NCBI GenBank assembly: GCA_963575745.1
Contig: CAUYUJ010019949.1
Coordinates: forward strand, 372,001-436,000
DNA length: 64,000 nucleotides
Source of the DNA: Prorocentrum cordatum
Taxonomy: Eukaryota > Sar > Dinophyceae > Prorocentrales > Prorocentraceae
Direction: 5' to 3'
Position 1 is the stretch's first letter. Each line of letters starts with the position of its first letter. Made by a program: the position numbers and the translations under genes. Below, piece after piece: positions 53,501 through 63,967 of the stretch. The notes beneath the pieces are model-generated. The model saw nothing but the letters and a program-made list of their open reading frames with translations, had not been told where the DNA came from and ran no database searches.

Positions 53501-54086
53501 GCGGGTCATCCACGCGCAACCGCCCATCAGGAAGGGTTTTTTTTCGCCACTCGACTGAATGCGCGGTCATACCTCAGACGCACGGATTCGCGAGACACAA
53601 AAGACCCACGCAGTGCATGTGTTGGGGATTGCGCCAGTCCAATGCGCGCTTCGCTAGCGCGATGGAAGACCCCCCGAGCGCGTTCGGAAGCGTTTCCTGG
53701 GCAGGTTTCGACTCGACCGGTGGAGGGCAACGCCACATCGGAGGACCAGGGCACCGCGCAAGAGTCAACATCGCGGCGGGGTGATCGAGATGCAAGGAAA
53801 CGAAGGCACCTTCTACGTGAAGCCAAACATTGAATGGGGGGCCCGTTCATTGCAAGTGCCTTCTTGGGCTCGCCGGCGCGCCCCGTGCCCCCCTAGGCCG
53901 CCGCGGCGCAGACGAAGTCTGGGGCGTCTTTCCTCCGAAGTTCACTGCCAGATGATGATGGGGCTGGTCTCTCTAATAGCGCTTGCGCCGACGATCCGCG
54001 CTGCCTTCCAAGTGGGCAGCGCCATGCGTGGGTGCGCGACCAGCTTTTTCAATCTACCTGTATATGCATAAACAAAAGACGACGTC
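50571..54086. other. Mostly unassigned, possibly very decayed retroelement sequence
   Basis: Composition varies: a lower-GC segment at about 50880-51360 and a pyrimidine-rich one at 51470-51560. Protein-like runs shift frame often (52897-53220, LIEQARGAWRGFRMHEAARL; 52685-52900, AKFFSRVPHAPKPDDCADRR). Because a LINE relic begins at about 54090 in the same orientation, some may be its eroded 5' part, but I see no endonuclease or reverse-transcriptase motif. Confidence 0.25.
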
Positions 54087-56091
54087 TTGGGCGCCGCTCT
54101 GGCCATGGATGGCACGAAGCAGAACAAGGACAAGCAGGCTTCGAGTTCTAATTTCTGCGGCCCCGAAGCGACAGCGCGCAAGCAATGGCCGGGCGAATCA
54201 GGACGAGCGGCGGGCACTGCAGTTGACGCTGCGCGCTATCTTGGACCACTGCTGCCACTTACAAAGGATGCGAACCGCGAGCTGCAGCGGCGCATTTTGT
54301 CGACGTGCTCGGCTTTCTATGAATTCGGAGGGGCGTGGTCGCCGCGGACGCCGCGGCGCTGGAAGCGCACTCACTTTCTGTCATTGGCCCAGAACGCGAT
54401 GCCGTCTGACGCGGGGTGCCTCTGCATGAGCGACCACCAGTATATATCCGCGCATGGGCGCTCGCATTGCCAAGCTGGCCCGCGTCGCCGCGGGCGGGCC
54501 CGCCTCTTGGATGGGGCCAGAGCATCAGCAGAAGCTATCACATTCGCAGGTCTTTGCTTTTTGGCGCGTGGCTCCGCGTTCAGACGAGCTGCGCGCCCGC
54601 CGACTGGCCCGGTGGTCCCCCCGCAGATAATCGAGCAGATCTGGGCAGTCCGGTTCTCTCTCCTAGACTTCGAGCCAGAGGATAAGGAACGATGCTCCTT
54701 GGGCCTCGCTCCGAATGCGCCCTCCTGGCTCCTTCGCGCGCGCGCTGATATTCAGGCTGCGGTCGCTGCTATTCATGGCCATGGGGAGTCGCCGCTTACC
54801 CTGGCCCTTTCCCCTTGGGAACTACTCGAGGAGGAGGAGGTGACTTGCGAATTGACCACCCTGGTCTTCGCCGAGAATCACGCCTCGGTTCTCTTGCGCC
54901 AGGCCGCCCCGCCTGGATTCGATGGGGGAGATCGGGGAGGCGGGGGGCGGGGGGGGCGAGCGCGTCGAGGGGCCGTTCGTCTGCGCGCGCGTGCAAAACG
55001 GGGCGGGGCGCGGGGCGAAGTTCCAGACCAGGGGGGCGCTCGCAGCACATCTACTTTGCAGGCATCGAATACCCAACGCAGCACATGTGCTCACACCGTT
55101 GAACGCGCGCACAGTGCGCAACAGGGCGCACGCCACACAGGTCACTGCCAGCAGACGTCTACAGAGTGCTAGACTTCGGTGTTGTTGTGATCTTTGGGGG
55201 GCCGCTTCGAACGCGCAGTTCACTGAGAAATACAGCAACGCGTGTCCGATTTGCGAGTATGATGGGGCCAATTGCGAGGATCGACGCTGGCATTTTCAGC
55301 CCCATCAGCCATTGCGCGCTTAGCCTCCCCGACCCCGCGCTGCCCCAGCCAGGTTCACATTGCGAGCTGGTGGGCACGTCGGCGCCCGCGTCGCACGCCT
55401 GGGTGACGGCGCCGAAGCGCGGCGCCCAAGGGCCAGAGGCGGCGCGGCCCAAGAGGAAGACCAGCAAGGAGTTCGGCGTGGAGCAGATGGCTCAGGGCAT
55501 GGTGAAGCTTGTGGCGGGGCTGGAGAGGCGCGCGGCGATTCTGGGGTCGAACGCGCACTTTAATTATTTCGTAAACGAGCGGGCGGACTCCTCTAGGCCA
55601 AGCCTGCGTCGCGGGCAACGAGGGCTACGACGACGGCAGCAAGGAGCTCGAAAGAGAAGCAACACCAGGGCGAGAATGTGGATTGGAAATCAAGAGGCCC
55701 ACCCAACGTCGCCCTCTTCGCGCGCATCATCCGGAGGGCCATGGGCAAGGTCGCGCCCGACGACAGCCGCGCTCGCGACGTTGTCTTCAAGACGATCGTG
55801 GGATTCGGGACGACCGCGGCGGAAAACAACAAAACGACCCCGCAGCAGCTCGGCCTCCTGGTGCTCAACTGCAAGCGCAAGAAGGCCCGCGCTGCCCAGG
55901 AGGGCGACGATCAGAGCATGGGGCGCAAGGGAGTTCCCACGACCAATCTGAACGTGCAGGACAGCCAGGCTGTGACGGTGCTGTGGCCCTCCCTACAGGA
56001 CTACCTGCGGGGCGTGGAGAAGGTGGGGCAGATCCCAAGGTCTGCGCCCTGGGGACCGACGGAGAGGTGGCTGGCCACGCAGATCCAGTGA
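54087..56091 (+). pseudogene. LINE retrotransposon relic, C-terminal half (C2H2-tail type), frame-shifted
   Basis: The frame from 54087 has ARYLGPLLPLTKDANRELQR at about 54228-54290, the segment following the reverse-transcriptase active site in LINEs (YLGxx...E..RRI). WLLRARADIQAAVAAI follows near 54720. In the next frame, 54980-55065 reads FVCA... then KFQTRGALAAHLLCRHR, a degenerate C2H2 finger (one Cys missing), and CPICEYDG near 55240. Blocks at about 55440-55570 (KRKTSKEFGVEQMAQGMVKL) and 55678-56091 (PPNVALFARIIRRAMGKVAP) in two more frames look like the continuing tail. At least three frameshifts. Unlike the element at 42 kb it shows no RNase H, so it belongs to another lineage. Confidence 0.5.
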
Positions 56092-56129
56092 CTGACGGAG
56101 AGGTGGCTGGCCACACAGATCAAGTGACT
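56058..56129. repeat. 36-bp tandem duplication at the end of the LINE relic
   Basis: GACGGAGAGGTGGCTGGCCA plus CnCAGATCnAGTGACT occurs twice, at 56058 and 56094. Confidence 0.85.
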
Positions 56130-57294
56130 GCGACGTTTGAGGAGAAAGTTCGGCGTCTACTTGCGGTTGCCGGGAGCAACAGTATCTTGCTTGATGGGAA
56201 AATTGTGTTTTTTGTGGTGGGTGAGCGGCCGAGAGAGACTCCGAGAAAGGTGGAAACATCGAGGAGCAGTGGTTCTGATATTGCAGACTTACAGCAACCC
56301 AACCTTCCCTCAAGTCCCAGTAGTGGTGCGTGCCCGTGTAAAGGAGAGGGGTCGGGGTCGTGGTCGTCGTGGTCGTGGGGAGGGGGGTAGAAGGGAATGC
56401 AATCAGGGGTAAATCCGCACCCCGGGCGCCCGATCTCTAATCCCACTTCCGTCGGGCGCAGCAGGCTGAGAGGGCCCCTGCTCGGCCCATCAGGTTTGTC
56501 CAAGAGGGTGCGGGAGTTTGAGGTTGGTCCCCGAAGCTGGGCACCCCCTCCCAGGCTGCGCGCCGACCAGGGGGGGGGGGGAGGGGCGCCTGGCATATGG
56601 GGCCGCGCGGACGGTGCCTGAAAGGCCTCCTGCGTCTTCGAGCGAGGTCCAGCTGCCGAAGCAGCGCGCAGACCTCAGCGGTTTTATGGCTTAGAACTTA
56701 ATCAGGGCTCCAATGCAATGTTTTGTTTTGTCTTGTCTCCTCCTTCCCCGCCTCTTCCTCCTCCTCCTCCTCCTCTTTCTCCTCCTCCTCCTCTTCCTCC
56801 TTCCCCCAGGATCGGCTTAAGACAATATCAGATCCTCGTCCTTCCTCCCTTGTCCCCCCCCCACACTTCCCTTGTCGCCCCTCCATCATTCGTATTTGGC
56901 GTAAGTCTTACTTCCCTTTCCCTGCGGTCTATGCGCCAGCTTGCCCGCTCCTCCCTCACGCATTGCTTCCCGCTCCTCCCCCACGCATTGAATCCATCTA
57001 TGTTTTATTGTATGTGGTGTTGTCTTCCCGGGTCGCTTTCCGGACTGGCTGTTCGATTGTGTTTGTCCGCTCGGGTCCGATTCGGTTGTCCTTGTTTTCT
57101 CGATTTGGCGTTTGCCGCATTGTTGCTATTTGCTGTGTTGCTACTCCGTACGCATCCAACTCCTATCTCACCTGATCATGTTCCACCGCATGCCTGTTCT
57201 CAGCAGGGTGTTTCTTGATGGTCGTTTTTTCTCCATCCTGGACGTTAATGGCCTGTCTGCGAGCCGTGTGGCCCCATTTTGTTCCATCCCCCAG
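56130..57294. other. No recognisable gene; pyrimidine tract 56738-56805
   Basis: Mixed sequence. Ser/Pro-rich frames come from a (TCC/TTC)n tract. From about 56890 to 57290 the strand is T-rich and could be intronic if the exon candidates that follow are real. Confidence 0.35.
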
Positions 57295-57400
57295 TGCGCA
57301 TTGCACGTGCAAGTTGGTGAAACAGGTCAAGTCTGGCACCCGACTCGGCGAATTCTACAGGATTTCTACGCAATTGGAAGCGATGGGCGAAAAGGGGCAG
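57295..57400 (+). CDS. Candidate exon upstream of the GH27-like exon
   Basis: Bounded by a pyrimidine-rich acceptor (TTTTGTTCCATCCCCCAG) and a donor GGGGCAG|GTAGCC. Encodes about 35 residues including KSGTRLGEFYRISTQLEAMG in the phase that joins the next exon directly. The intervening 62 nt (57401-57462) contain a stop in frame and a strong polypyrimidine tract, as expected for an intron. Family not recognised on its own. Confidence 0.35.
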
Positions 57401-57462
57401 GTAGCCAGATGAGGTACGAGAGCATCTGACTCGTCTCCTCCCCTTTTCTCCCTCCCCGCCAG

Positions 57463-57552
57463 GGCACGGCGCCGCTGATGGGCTGGCGTTCCTGGAACGC
57501 CTTTGGGCCGAACGTGAGCCAGCAGGTTATGCGAAGTATCGTGGCCGCGATG
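57463..57552 (+). CDS. Exon encoding the N-terminal motif of a GH27 alpha-galactosidase-like enzyme
   Basis: Follows TTTTCTCCCTCCCCGCCAG, a textbook 3' splice site, in phase 0. It encodes 30 residues including APLMGWRSWNAFGPNVSQQV and ending IVAAM. This matches the first conserved block of glycoside hydrolase family 27 (PPMGWNSWNxF...E..I...ADAMV), which sits at the start of the (beta/alpha)8 barrel that cleaves terminal alpha-galactosides. ATG|GTGAAG at 57552/57553 is a plausible donor. In the family the usual next block is YxxNxDDCW; I could not find it in the following 6 kb, so this is either one exon of a gene with long introns or a stranded relic. Arg replaces the usual Asn in MGWNSW. 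Confidence 0.5.
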
Positions 57553-58047
57553 GTGAAGCCACGAGGCCTTCGTCTTTATTCAAGGAGTACCACGGACATC
57601 CGGCGGCTGGCAGAACAATCGAAGCGGCCAGTTTGAGCCATTGGTTGACGCTTGAGCCCCTGAGCCTGTCAAAAAGCAAACCAGGATGGGAAGCCAGCCC
57701 ACGGGAAGGCTCGAGATGTGTTTTGGCCGATGTCTCGAACACATCGGGCCGCCTGATGTCTGGGGAGGAAGAGGATTGAGTTCCCGCCCAACTTGTGGGC
57801 GTCTTGGCCATGGGATGATGGGAGGAGGAGGAACCACCCCGACCTCCAGAAAGGGCGTGTCAGTACACTGTGCATTTACTGAACATCCCTGTCTTGTTCG
57901 GTTCCGTGGGCGCATTTGCTGAAGGATGTCGGCGGCATGGGTTGCTTCTTAAGGGGGGTCCCTCACTTTCCTTCTGGAGGCTATCGGAAGGCGGGGCGAA
58001 GTTTTCGACGTGTTCCTGGATTTCTGTTACACTGCGAATGCTATGAG
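57553..58047. other. No recognisable gene; possible intron
   Basis: No further exon-like segment of the GH27 type seen. Confidence 0.3.
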
Positions 58048-58249
58048 TTGGCGGCGAGCGAGGGGCGGAAGTGAGAAGGAGAAGGCCTTCTCAGAACGCG
58101 GCGGAACTTCTCAGAATGCCATAGCGCTTTCTGAGAAGTGTCATGTGTCTTCGGGGAAGGCGCAGGGAACTTCTCTCAGAAGGCCGCGGGACTTCCGAGC
58201 CTTCTGAGAGGGCCCGCCCCTTCTCACTTTCTCCCGAGCTCGCCGCCGA
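58048..58249. mobile_element. 200-bp foldback MITE, copy F
   Basis: Left end TTGGCGGCGAGCGAGGGGCG, right end TCGGCGGCGAGCTCGGG on the complement. Inner GAAGTGAGAAGGAGAAGGCC and GAAAGTGAGAAGGGGCGGGC arms. Flanks ATGAG/AGAAG match at 3 of 5. Confidence 0.85.
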
Positions 58250-58271
58250 AGAAGGGGTCTGAAGTGCTCTA

Positions 58272-58409
58272 CAGTGCAATTTTTTATACATGCTCCGCGT
58301 GCGGATCATGTATCACACATGAAGGGATTTAGCATTAAAAACAACGATGAGTCCATGCATAAATTTATCCATGCATTGATCATGTATAAAAAACATAAAA
58401 ACTGCCCTG
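58272..58409. mobile_element. AT-rich mariner-like MITE, second family (copy 2)
   Basis: 138 bp flanked by TA (58270-58271 and 58410-58411). Starts CAGTGCAATTTTTTATACAT; the complement of the end is CAGGGCAGTTTTTATGTTTT then TTATACATG. The interior is rich in CATGTAT words. A relative sits at 19645-19805. Lies 22 bp after foldback copy F. Confidence 0.8.
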
Positions 58410-58518
58410 TAGAGAGCCCGCTTCTGAGACGCAGGATGCGAAACAGTTGCTGCCGGTGTGCTGAGCCGTGCCCGCCTGCTGTTCTCGCCCGCTATGCCGC
58501 GCCTGGATATTCTAGAGT

Positions 58519-58550
58519 CCTCCTCCTCCTCCTCCTCCTCCTCCTCGCGA
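58519..58550. repeat. (CTC)n tract
   Basis: Short pure CTC run. Confidence 0.9.
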
Positions 58551-58612
58551 AGAGTGTGCAGTGCAGTGCTGTGCCCGCGTGCCGTGCTTCGCCGTTTTGC
58601 GCCGAGGTGTGC

Positions 58613-58800
58613 AGTGGAGACCCATGCCAAGAAGCACTCTGCGTGCCTCCAGGGTGCCCTGGGCTTCTGGGGGGGGGTCGATGGTTGTGCCATGGAAAGC
58701 GTGACGTTCCCACACCAAAAATCCATGGACGTCCTGGGGTCTCAGGGTTGGGTTTCTTGTGGAAGGTTTCTTGTGGACTGGCCTCCACTGTACGGTCGGA
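58613..58800 (+). repeat. Dispersed repeat with conserved frame (pairs with 41287-41475)
   Basis: Within a 149-codon open frame (58458-58907). Shares HAKKH.ACLQGALGF, AMES.TFPHQ and DVLGSQGWVS with the 41-kb copy, then diverges. Confidence 0.5.
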
Positions 58801-59454
58801 CCGAGGTATATGATCGAGGTCGGTTCGGGAGGGTAACCTCATATCTTTCGTGTTTGTTGGATGTTCTTGTGCATTCTGGGGGAGGGTACCTTCGAGTGAT
58901 CTTATGATCTGGGGAGTTTTGGCCGGCGGAGGGTGTCACGTGCTTGATTGATATTCTTCTGTCCTAGATCCGACCGTACCAGGCTTTGTCGAGCCTTCGG
59001 GATGCCCGCTAAAGCCGCACGATGGTGGTCGAAGTGAGCTCGGAGGGGGGAAGAATTCAACCTGCCTTCAGGAAACGACCATCGCAGTCTTCCTTATTGC
59101 TGTGCCGTAGCGTGAAGGCGTGGAAAGTCATGTCTCTCAGGCAGAGCTGGGCTTCCACTTTTGGCAACTTTGGGCCCTCAGGTCAGGGAAGCAAGATGCG
59201 AGGGAAGTGGCGAAAGCTGGTCGGGTGTTGCACCAGAAATCGTGCCTGTCAATGGGAGGGTAACCGCATGCCGGTGATAATAAAGCGACCCCCCCCCTTC
59301 AGTGTTTAGAGTTGATTATCGTCGCCCTATACAAAATTCAAATTGGGCGGCGAGCGCTGAGGCCGAACTTCATTATCACCTCGAAACGCTATGATGAGAT
59401 AGCAACATCAAGCGATGTTGATATAGCAACATCAAGCGAAGCGAACACACTTTT
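58801..59454. other. No recognisable gene
   Basis: Lower-GC sequence. A duplicated AGCAACATCAAGCGA at about 59400-59440. No motif. Confidence 0.35.
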
Positions 59455-59940
59455 TCAGGATGTGTCTTCTTCTTCTCTTCTTATTACCCTTCTACTTTCC
59501 TCTTCTTTTTTATATTTCTATCTGTCCTCACGCTCGCCTGAACTTTTTTATCCCTGGGGTTGATTATCCATGGAAAATGAAGCACATGGGCTACCCTACA
59601 CGAGCACTTAAAAAAATCAATTTTCATAAAGCGCTTGTAAATTAAAATTGATAGATTTGGAACTTTGTTTTTTTCCTTTCTTCGTCCTCTTCTTATTCTC
59701 CTCTTCTTCTTTCTTATTATTATTATACTGTATTCTTCTGCTTTTATATTTCTCTCTGTCCTCACGCTCGCCTGAACTGTTTTATCTCTGGGGTTGATTA
59801 TCCATGGAAATTGAGGCACATGGGCTACCCTACACGAGCACTTACAAAAAAAACAATTTTCATAGAGCGCTTGTAAATAAAATATAATAGATTTGAAACT
59901 CGAGATTTGTTCTTCTTTTCCTCCTTCTCCTCCTCCTATC
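59455..59940. repeat. 234-bp tandem duplication in an AT-rich island
   Basis: GGGGTTGATTATCCATGGAA at about 59556 recurs at about 59790 (offset 234), followed in both by GCACATGGGCTACCCTACAC and an AGCGCTTGTAAAT block, with T/C-rich sequence between. Two full units and a partial third start near 59910. Confidence 0.85.
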
Positions 59941-60689
59941 ATTTCTTTTCTTGTATTATTGATTCTTCCTATTTCTCTTTTTTATATATAGGTTCATCCA
60001 TTCCTCCGCCCGCCCGCCCGCTGTCTCAAGCGAAACAAGGGATTTGTCGAGGATGTCTCCAGCGAGATAAGCCATTGTTGAGGATATTTCTATGAAAACT
60101 AAACACCAAGGATGTCTCAAAACGTGCTCGGCTTGGTCTCCTCTTGATCATCTCTTACTTCGATATTATGCTGAGGTCTGCTGGGCTACTTTTATTATCT
60201 CTCCCTGAACCCCGAACTGTATTATCCCCTAGTGTTTATTCTCACGGGCATGAGGTTAAGCACCTCGGAACGAGGGAGGAGCTCGCCCCAGCCACTCCCG
60301 CTCAACACTTTCTGAACTCGACAAGGCTTCGACTAGCGGCACTGGGGGAATGAGGAAAGCACCATTGGCGATTCTCTGAACCAGGCTACAGTTCGTTCCA
60401 AGGATGTCCACAATGCCTTGGCACGTGACAGATCTGCAGATGGACACGACTGCGAGTAGAGAGATAGAGGGCATGGGTCGTGCAACTGGGATGTTTAGAA
60501 GCAGCAGCTCGTCAGGTCCTCAGGGCGGCACAGCCAGCAACAATCGCAACGTATCCTTCAACATCTGAGGTTGTCGCCCAACTCATGAACTAACTCAAAC
60601 CAACGAGCTCGGGAGCCACAGCACTACCAGGAGTGGGGATCCCAGGAAACGAGGCACGAGCCAAGAACCCCCCCCCGCCAAAGCCAAAA
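59941..60689. other. No recognisable gene
   Basis: T-rich grading into mixed composition. Nothing assignable on either strand. Confidence 0.35.
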
Positions 60690-61428
60690 CTGCCGTCCTC
60701 GTTGGCCATGACCTCGGCCATGGCCCAACCAGCCCCCGTCGGGTCAGAAGGGAAGAAATTCTTCACGCTCGTCGCCACCACGCTCCTGGGTAACTGCGGC
60801 GCCCGCCTCTCCTCCGCCTGCATTGTCTGCTTGTTCAACGAGGTTGCCTGGGGTGCACGGCCCGTTCGCCATGGCATTCCTGGTGCTGCTGGCTCATCTA
60901 CCCCGCGCTCCCGGCTTGCTACACGCTGGCCACCTCTTCGTGCTGGTGCAGTTCTATTTTCTCCGCGCCATTTTGGCTGCCCTGCGTTTCCCTCGCCCTT
61001 TCGTGCTCGCGGTGGGCACGGTCTCCTTCATGTCCTATTTGTACGGTAGGGTTGACACCCCTCCTGCGTGTCCTACGGTTTCGACCAGATTTTCTTGTTC
61101 AGGGTACGGGTGGGCCTGCTCGCCTATCCTGGTGGTGCGCGGTCCCGCGTTGCCGTTCCCGGTGATGCTGCTGTTCCTCACGCCCGGCACCGTCTCCGCG
61201 GTCCTGGCGCTGTTCTCGCGCCTTCGCCCGCGGCTGCCTCTGAGTCCCGCCTGTTTCGGCGTGTTCGTCGCACTGTTCTTTTTTTTTGCAGGTGGCATGG
61301 CCTGCCCCTGCTTGCCCGGCGTCCGACCTGATTCGTGCGCCTGCGTGCCCAAAAATTATCTCCACCAGCCAATTCAGAAACCCTGCCCATGCGAGTTGAC
61401 GGGTGAATGGACGAAGAGACACATATAG
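60690..61428 (+). CDS. Candidate multi-pass membrane protein, unidentified, possibly with one short intron
   Basis: From about 60705 (MTSAMAQPAPVGSEGKKFFT in one frame) and then 60860-61428 in the next frame, the sequence is GC3-rich and strongly hydrophobic. Segments are FAMAFLVLLAHL, LFVLVQFYFLRAILAALRF, PFVLAVGTVSFMSYLYG, FPVMLLFLTPGTVSAVLALF and ACFGVFVALFFFFAGGM, giving four to five likely membrane helices. A frame change near 60850 (intron or indel) separates the first part. TACG|GTAGGG ... TTGTTCAG|GGTACG would define a 57-nt in-frame intron (61047-61103). The last ~40 residues overlap a dispersed repeat and are suspect. No transporter family could be named. Confidence 0.35.
61345..61395. 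repeat. Dispersed motif CTCCACCAGCCAATTCAGAAAC, copy 3
   Basis: CCAAAAATTATCTCCACCAG then CCAATTCAGAAACC. Related to 15205-15250 and 31188-31240. Confidence 0.5.
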
Positions 61429-61535
61429 GGAAACAAAGCGGGCAACCAGGGTGAAAAGAGAGATCTCTGGGAGCAAAGGGGTAAGAGGATGGTTTTGGAG
61501 GGCCTCTTCGGGCAATCCGTGGGTCCGCGTGTGGG

Positions 61536-61682
61536 CGAGGGAAGGAGGAAGAGGAGGAGGAGGAGGAGGAGGAGGAGGAGGAGGAGGAGGAAAACGACGA
61601 CGACGTCCGCGACGACGAGGAAGAGGAGGAAAAGGAAAATGAAACCGGCGCGGGCAAGGACGAGGACGAGGAGGAGGAGGAC
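61536..61682. repeat. (GGA)n and (GAC/GAG) tract
   Basis: GAG/GGA triplets, a GACGACGACG stretch, then further purine triplets. Confidence 0.9.
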
Positions 61683-61689
61683 AGCTAGA

Positions 61690-61860
61690 ACGATGACCGA
61701 CCCCTCAAATCGCTTCTTGCAGCCCTGTTGGGGCTCTTCTGGGGGATCTTGGAGACCATCTTTGAGGAGCACCGGAGGCCTTCTTGGAGCCGAAACGCAA
61801 AACACTGTTTTGGTCGATCAGCTTGGAGCAGCTCTGGGAGCGTTTGAGTAACAGCGTGCA
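61690..61860. repeat. CTTGGGG/GGGGATCTTGG-word satellite
   Basis: Short degenerate block of the window-wide CCTTCTTGGGGCC word family. Confidence 0.45.
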
Positions 61861-61879
61861 CGGGCAGGCTCCAGAGACA

Positions 61880-63115
61880 TAACCAGCATAACCCTATGCC
61901 ATCAGCTACAGAAGCGACGGCCAGGCCCCGCCGGCGCCAAAGCACGAGTCACACACCATCAGCCGCAACGATGGGAGCAGCACGTGCGGAAACAACCATA
62001 GACAAACATCATCAGCGACCGTGCTCGGACGGCTGCTTGAAATAAAGGCGGGCAGTGGCAGCACGTCTAGAAGCACGAAAGGACCATCAGCCAAAAAGCA
62101 GGGGCCCGCTCTTGCGAAAAAGCGCGCACGGGCAGCCGAAGCCAGAGCCCGATGTCATCAGGTACAGCGCTGGGGTCGGGGCGTGCGAGAATGGCGTTGC
62201 TGCGATGAGTGGGTTGAGAGACTTGTATATGCTACACCATGGTACCAGCTAGCGCGAGAAGGCAGGCAGTGGCAGCGGACTCAGCTGCTGCAAGCAGGGG
62301 TCATGCGAGACACATCGCAGCTGCAGTGCGGGGCTCGCTGCGCGAAAGGGGCTCGCGGGACAGGTTCTGAGAATCAGTGGGGGGGCCAGGTCGTGCAAGA
62401 AGGCAGGCACTAGCAGCAGGCAGCCTTTGTTGCTGCATGCGTTCCTTCGAGACACATCTACGAGTCAACATCAGCAGCCACAACGCTGGGTTCAGCTCGT
62501 GCGAGAAGTACCAAGGCGTGCAAGAAAGGCAGGCAGTGGCAGCAGGAGTTGAGGAAGGCCGCGAGTCCAACGTCATCAGCTACAGTGCTGGGCCCATGGT
62601 CAAAGCCAGCGGAGGGCCATGACAGCAGACCCGATCGGCTACAGCTTTGGGGACAGGGCGAGCAGGCGAACCGCCTGCGAAGGAAATACCTACCCATTTC
62701 AATCAATAGGGTTCGGCTTGGAGTCCGGCATCATCACCTACAGCAGTGCCGCCACGGCGTGCGAGAAGGAGGGACACTGGCAGCACAATTTGTGGAAAGG
62801 GCGCGAGCCCAAAGTCGTCAGACTACAGTGTGCGCCAGGCGCTTCGTCGAAGCCAGCGGAGCGCCATGGCAGCAGGCGCGCTCAGCTACAGCGTCGGGGC
62901 GAGCTCGTGCGAAGGCGGTTCAAGAGTGCGCGTGAAACAATCACGGGCAGGCAGTGGCGAACACGTGAGAAAGCAGACAGTGGCAGCAGGCCGTTCGTTG
63001 CCGCCGGGGGCTCGTGGGAGAAGGCATGCAGGGTGGCAGCAGCTACGGCGCTGCGATGAGCTTGAGCGAGAAAGGCGCACGCTTGCACAGCAGGCTTGCG
63101 ATGCAGCGCACCTGC
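61880..63115 (+). pseudogene. Pentatricopeptide-repeat (PPR) protein relic, at least seven decayed repeats
   Basis: PPR helix-A motifs recur with decay in different plus frames: TISRNDGSSTCGN (about 61953), PDVIRYSAGVGACENG (62150), ISSHNAGFSSCEK (62468), NVISYSAGPMV (62570), GIITYSSAATACEKEGHWQH (62725) and ALSYSVGASSCEGG (62877). Each is often followed by a GGCAGGCAGTGGCAGC word encoding GxQWQ. Spacing is near multiples of ~105 nt, i.e. 35-residue repeats. PPR proteins bind organelle RNA one base per repeat. Here frameshifts and stops break the array, so it is a pseudogene or a sequence with many indel errors. Confidence 0.65.
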
Positions 63116-63409
63116 GGGAAATCCGCGCCATGGAGGATGCGTCCCCTGTCTTAATGACAGCGCTGGTATTGTGCAAATGCGAGTGGCTGTTTCCGAGACG
63201 CCAGCACTGCCAGAAGGGCTGGGGCACCTTATGGCCGTCACCGTGGAGCGGAAGGCACCCGACCACCAAAGGTTTGGCGGGTTTGAGTCTGGGACAGGGT
63301 CGGCCCGTGTGGTAAAATTCCGCCGCGAGGTTTTTGGGGCGTCTGCGCCTGTTGGATATACTCGTTCGACCGCGATACTCCCCAGCGATATTCCGATACT
63401 CTTCTCTTC

Positions 63410-63545
63410 CATGTTCTCTCCTCCTTATCATCGTCCTTCTCTTCCTTCTCGTTCTCGGCGTCCTCCTCCCTCCCCATCTGCTTCCTCCTCCTACTCCTCC
63501 GCCTCCTCCTTCTCGTCTCCCTCTTCATCGTCATGCTGCTCTTCC
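63410..63545. repeat. (TCC/TTC)n pyrimidine tract
   Basis: Imperfect TCC/CTC triplets. Confidence 0.85.
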
Positions 63546-63815
63546 ATCTCCCGCTCCCGTGTCTCCTGCTCATCCGCCCCACGTTCCGTTTCCTTCCTGG
63601 CTCTTGATCGTGCCATTAATTCCGTTGTTAGACATGCGACGCCCTGATTTTTTCAGGACGGCGCCCCCGGAAATCCCGACCCCTTCCCCAGGACCGGCTT
63701 CTCGTCCCGAGCCGCTTTTCGACGGCCTTGGGGCCCGGCGAGGGCCCCCCCGGGCCGAACATGGCGAAAAACCTCCCGTGAGGATTTGTTTCGTTTTTTT
63801 TTTTTACGACGCGAG

Positions 63816-63896
63816 CATCTTTGGGTCTCGGGAGGCGACGGGCGGAGCCTCTCCGACCTCGGCTTCTCGGACGCCGGCCTGGACGACCACCTGCAG
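63816..63896 (+). CDS. Candidate exon, unidentified
   Basis: Preceded by a 13-T run and ACGACGCGAG (acceptor-like) and followed by CTGCAG|GTGTGC (donor-like). It encodes LWVSGGDGRSLSDLGFSD then AGLDDHLQ with GC3-rich codons. Reading stays open to the window end. No family recognised. Confidence 0.3.
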
Positions 63897-63967
63897 GTGT
63901 GCGGAGCCGGCCTCCACGGCGGCTTCCACGACGCACAGGCCCCTCTCCGACCCAGACCCCAGGCGGA

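Noticed and set aside
60968-60978. CCATTTTGGCT, an 11-base match to the 3' half of the dinoflagellate spliced-leader sequence
   Set aside because: The match stops before the rest of the leader and lies inside a GC3-rich hydrophobic frame; most likely chance.
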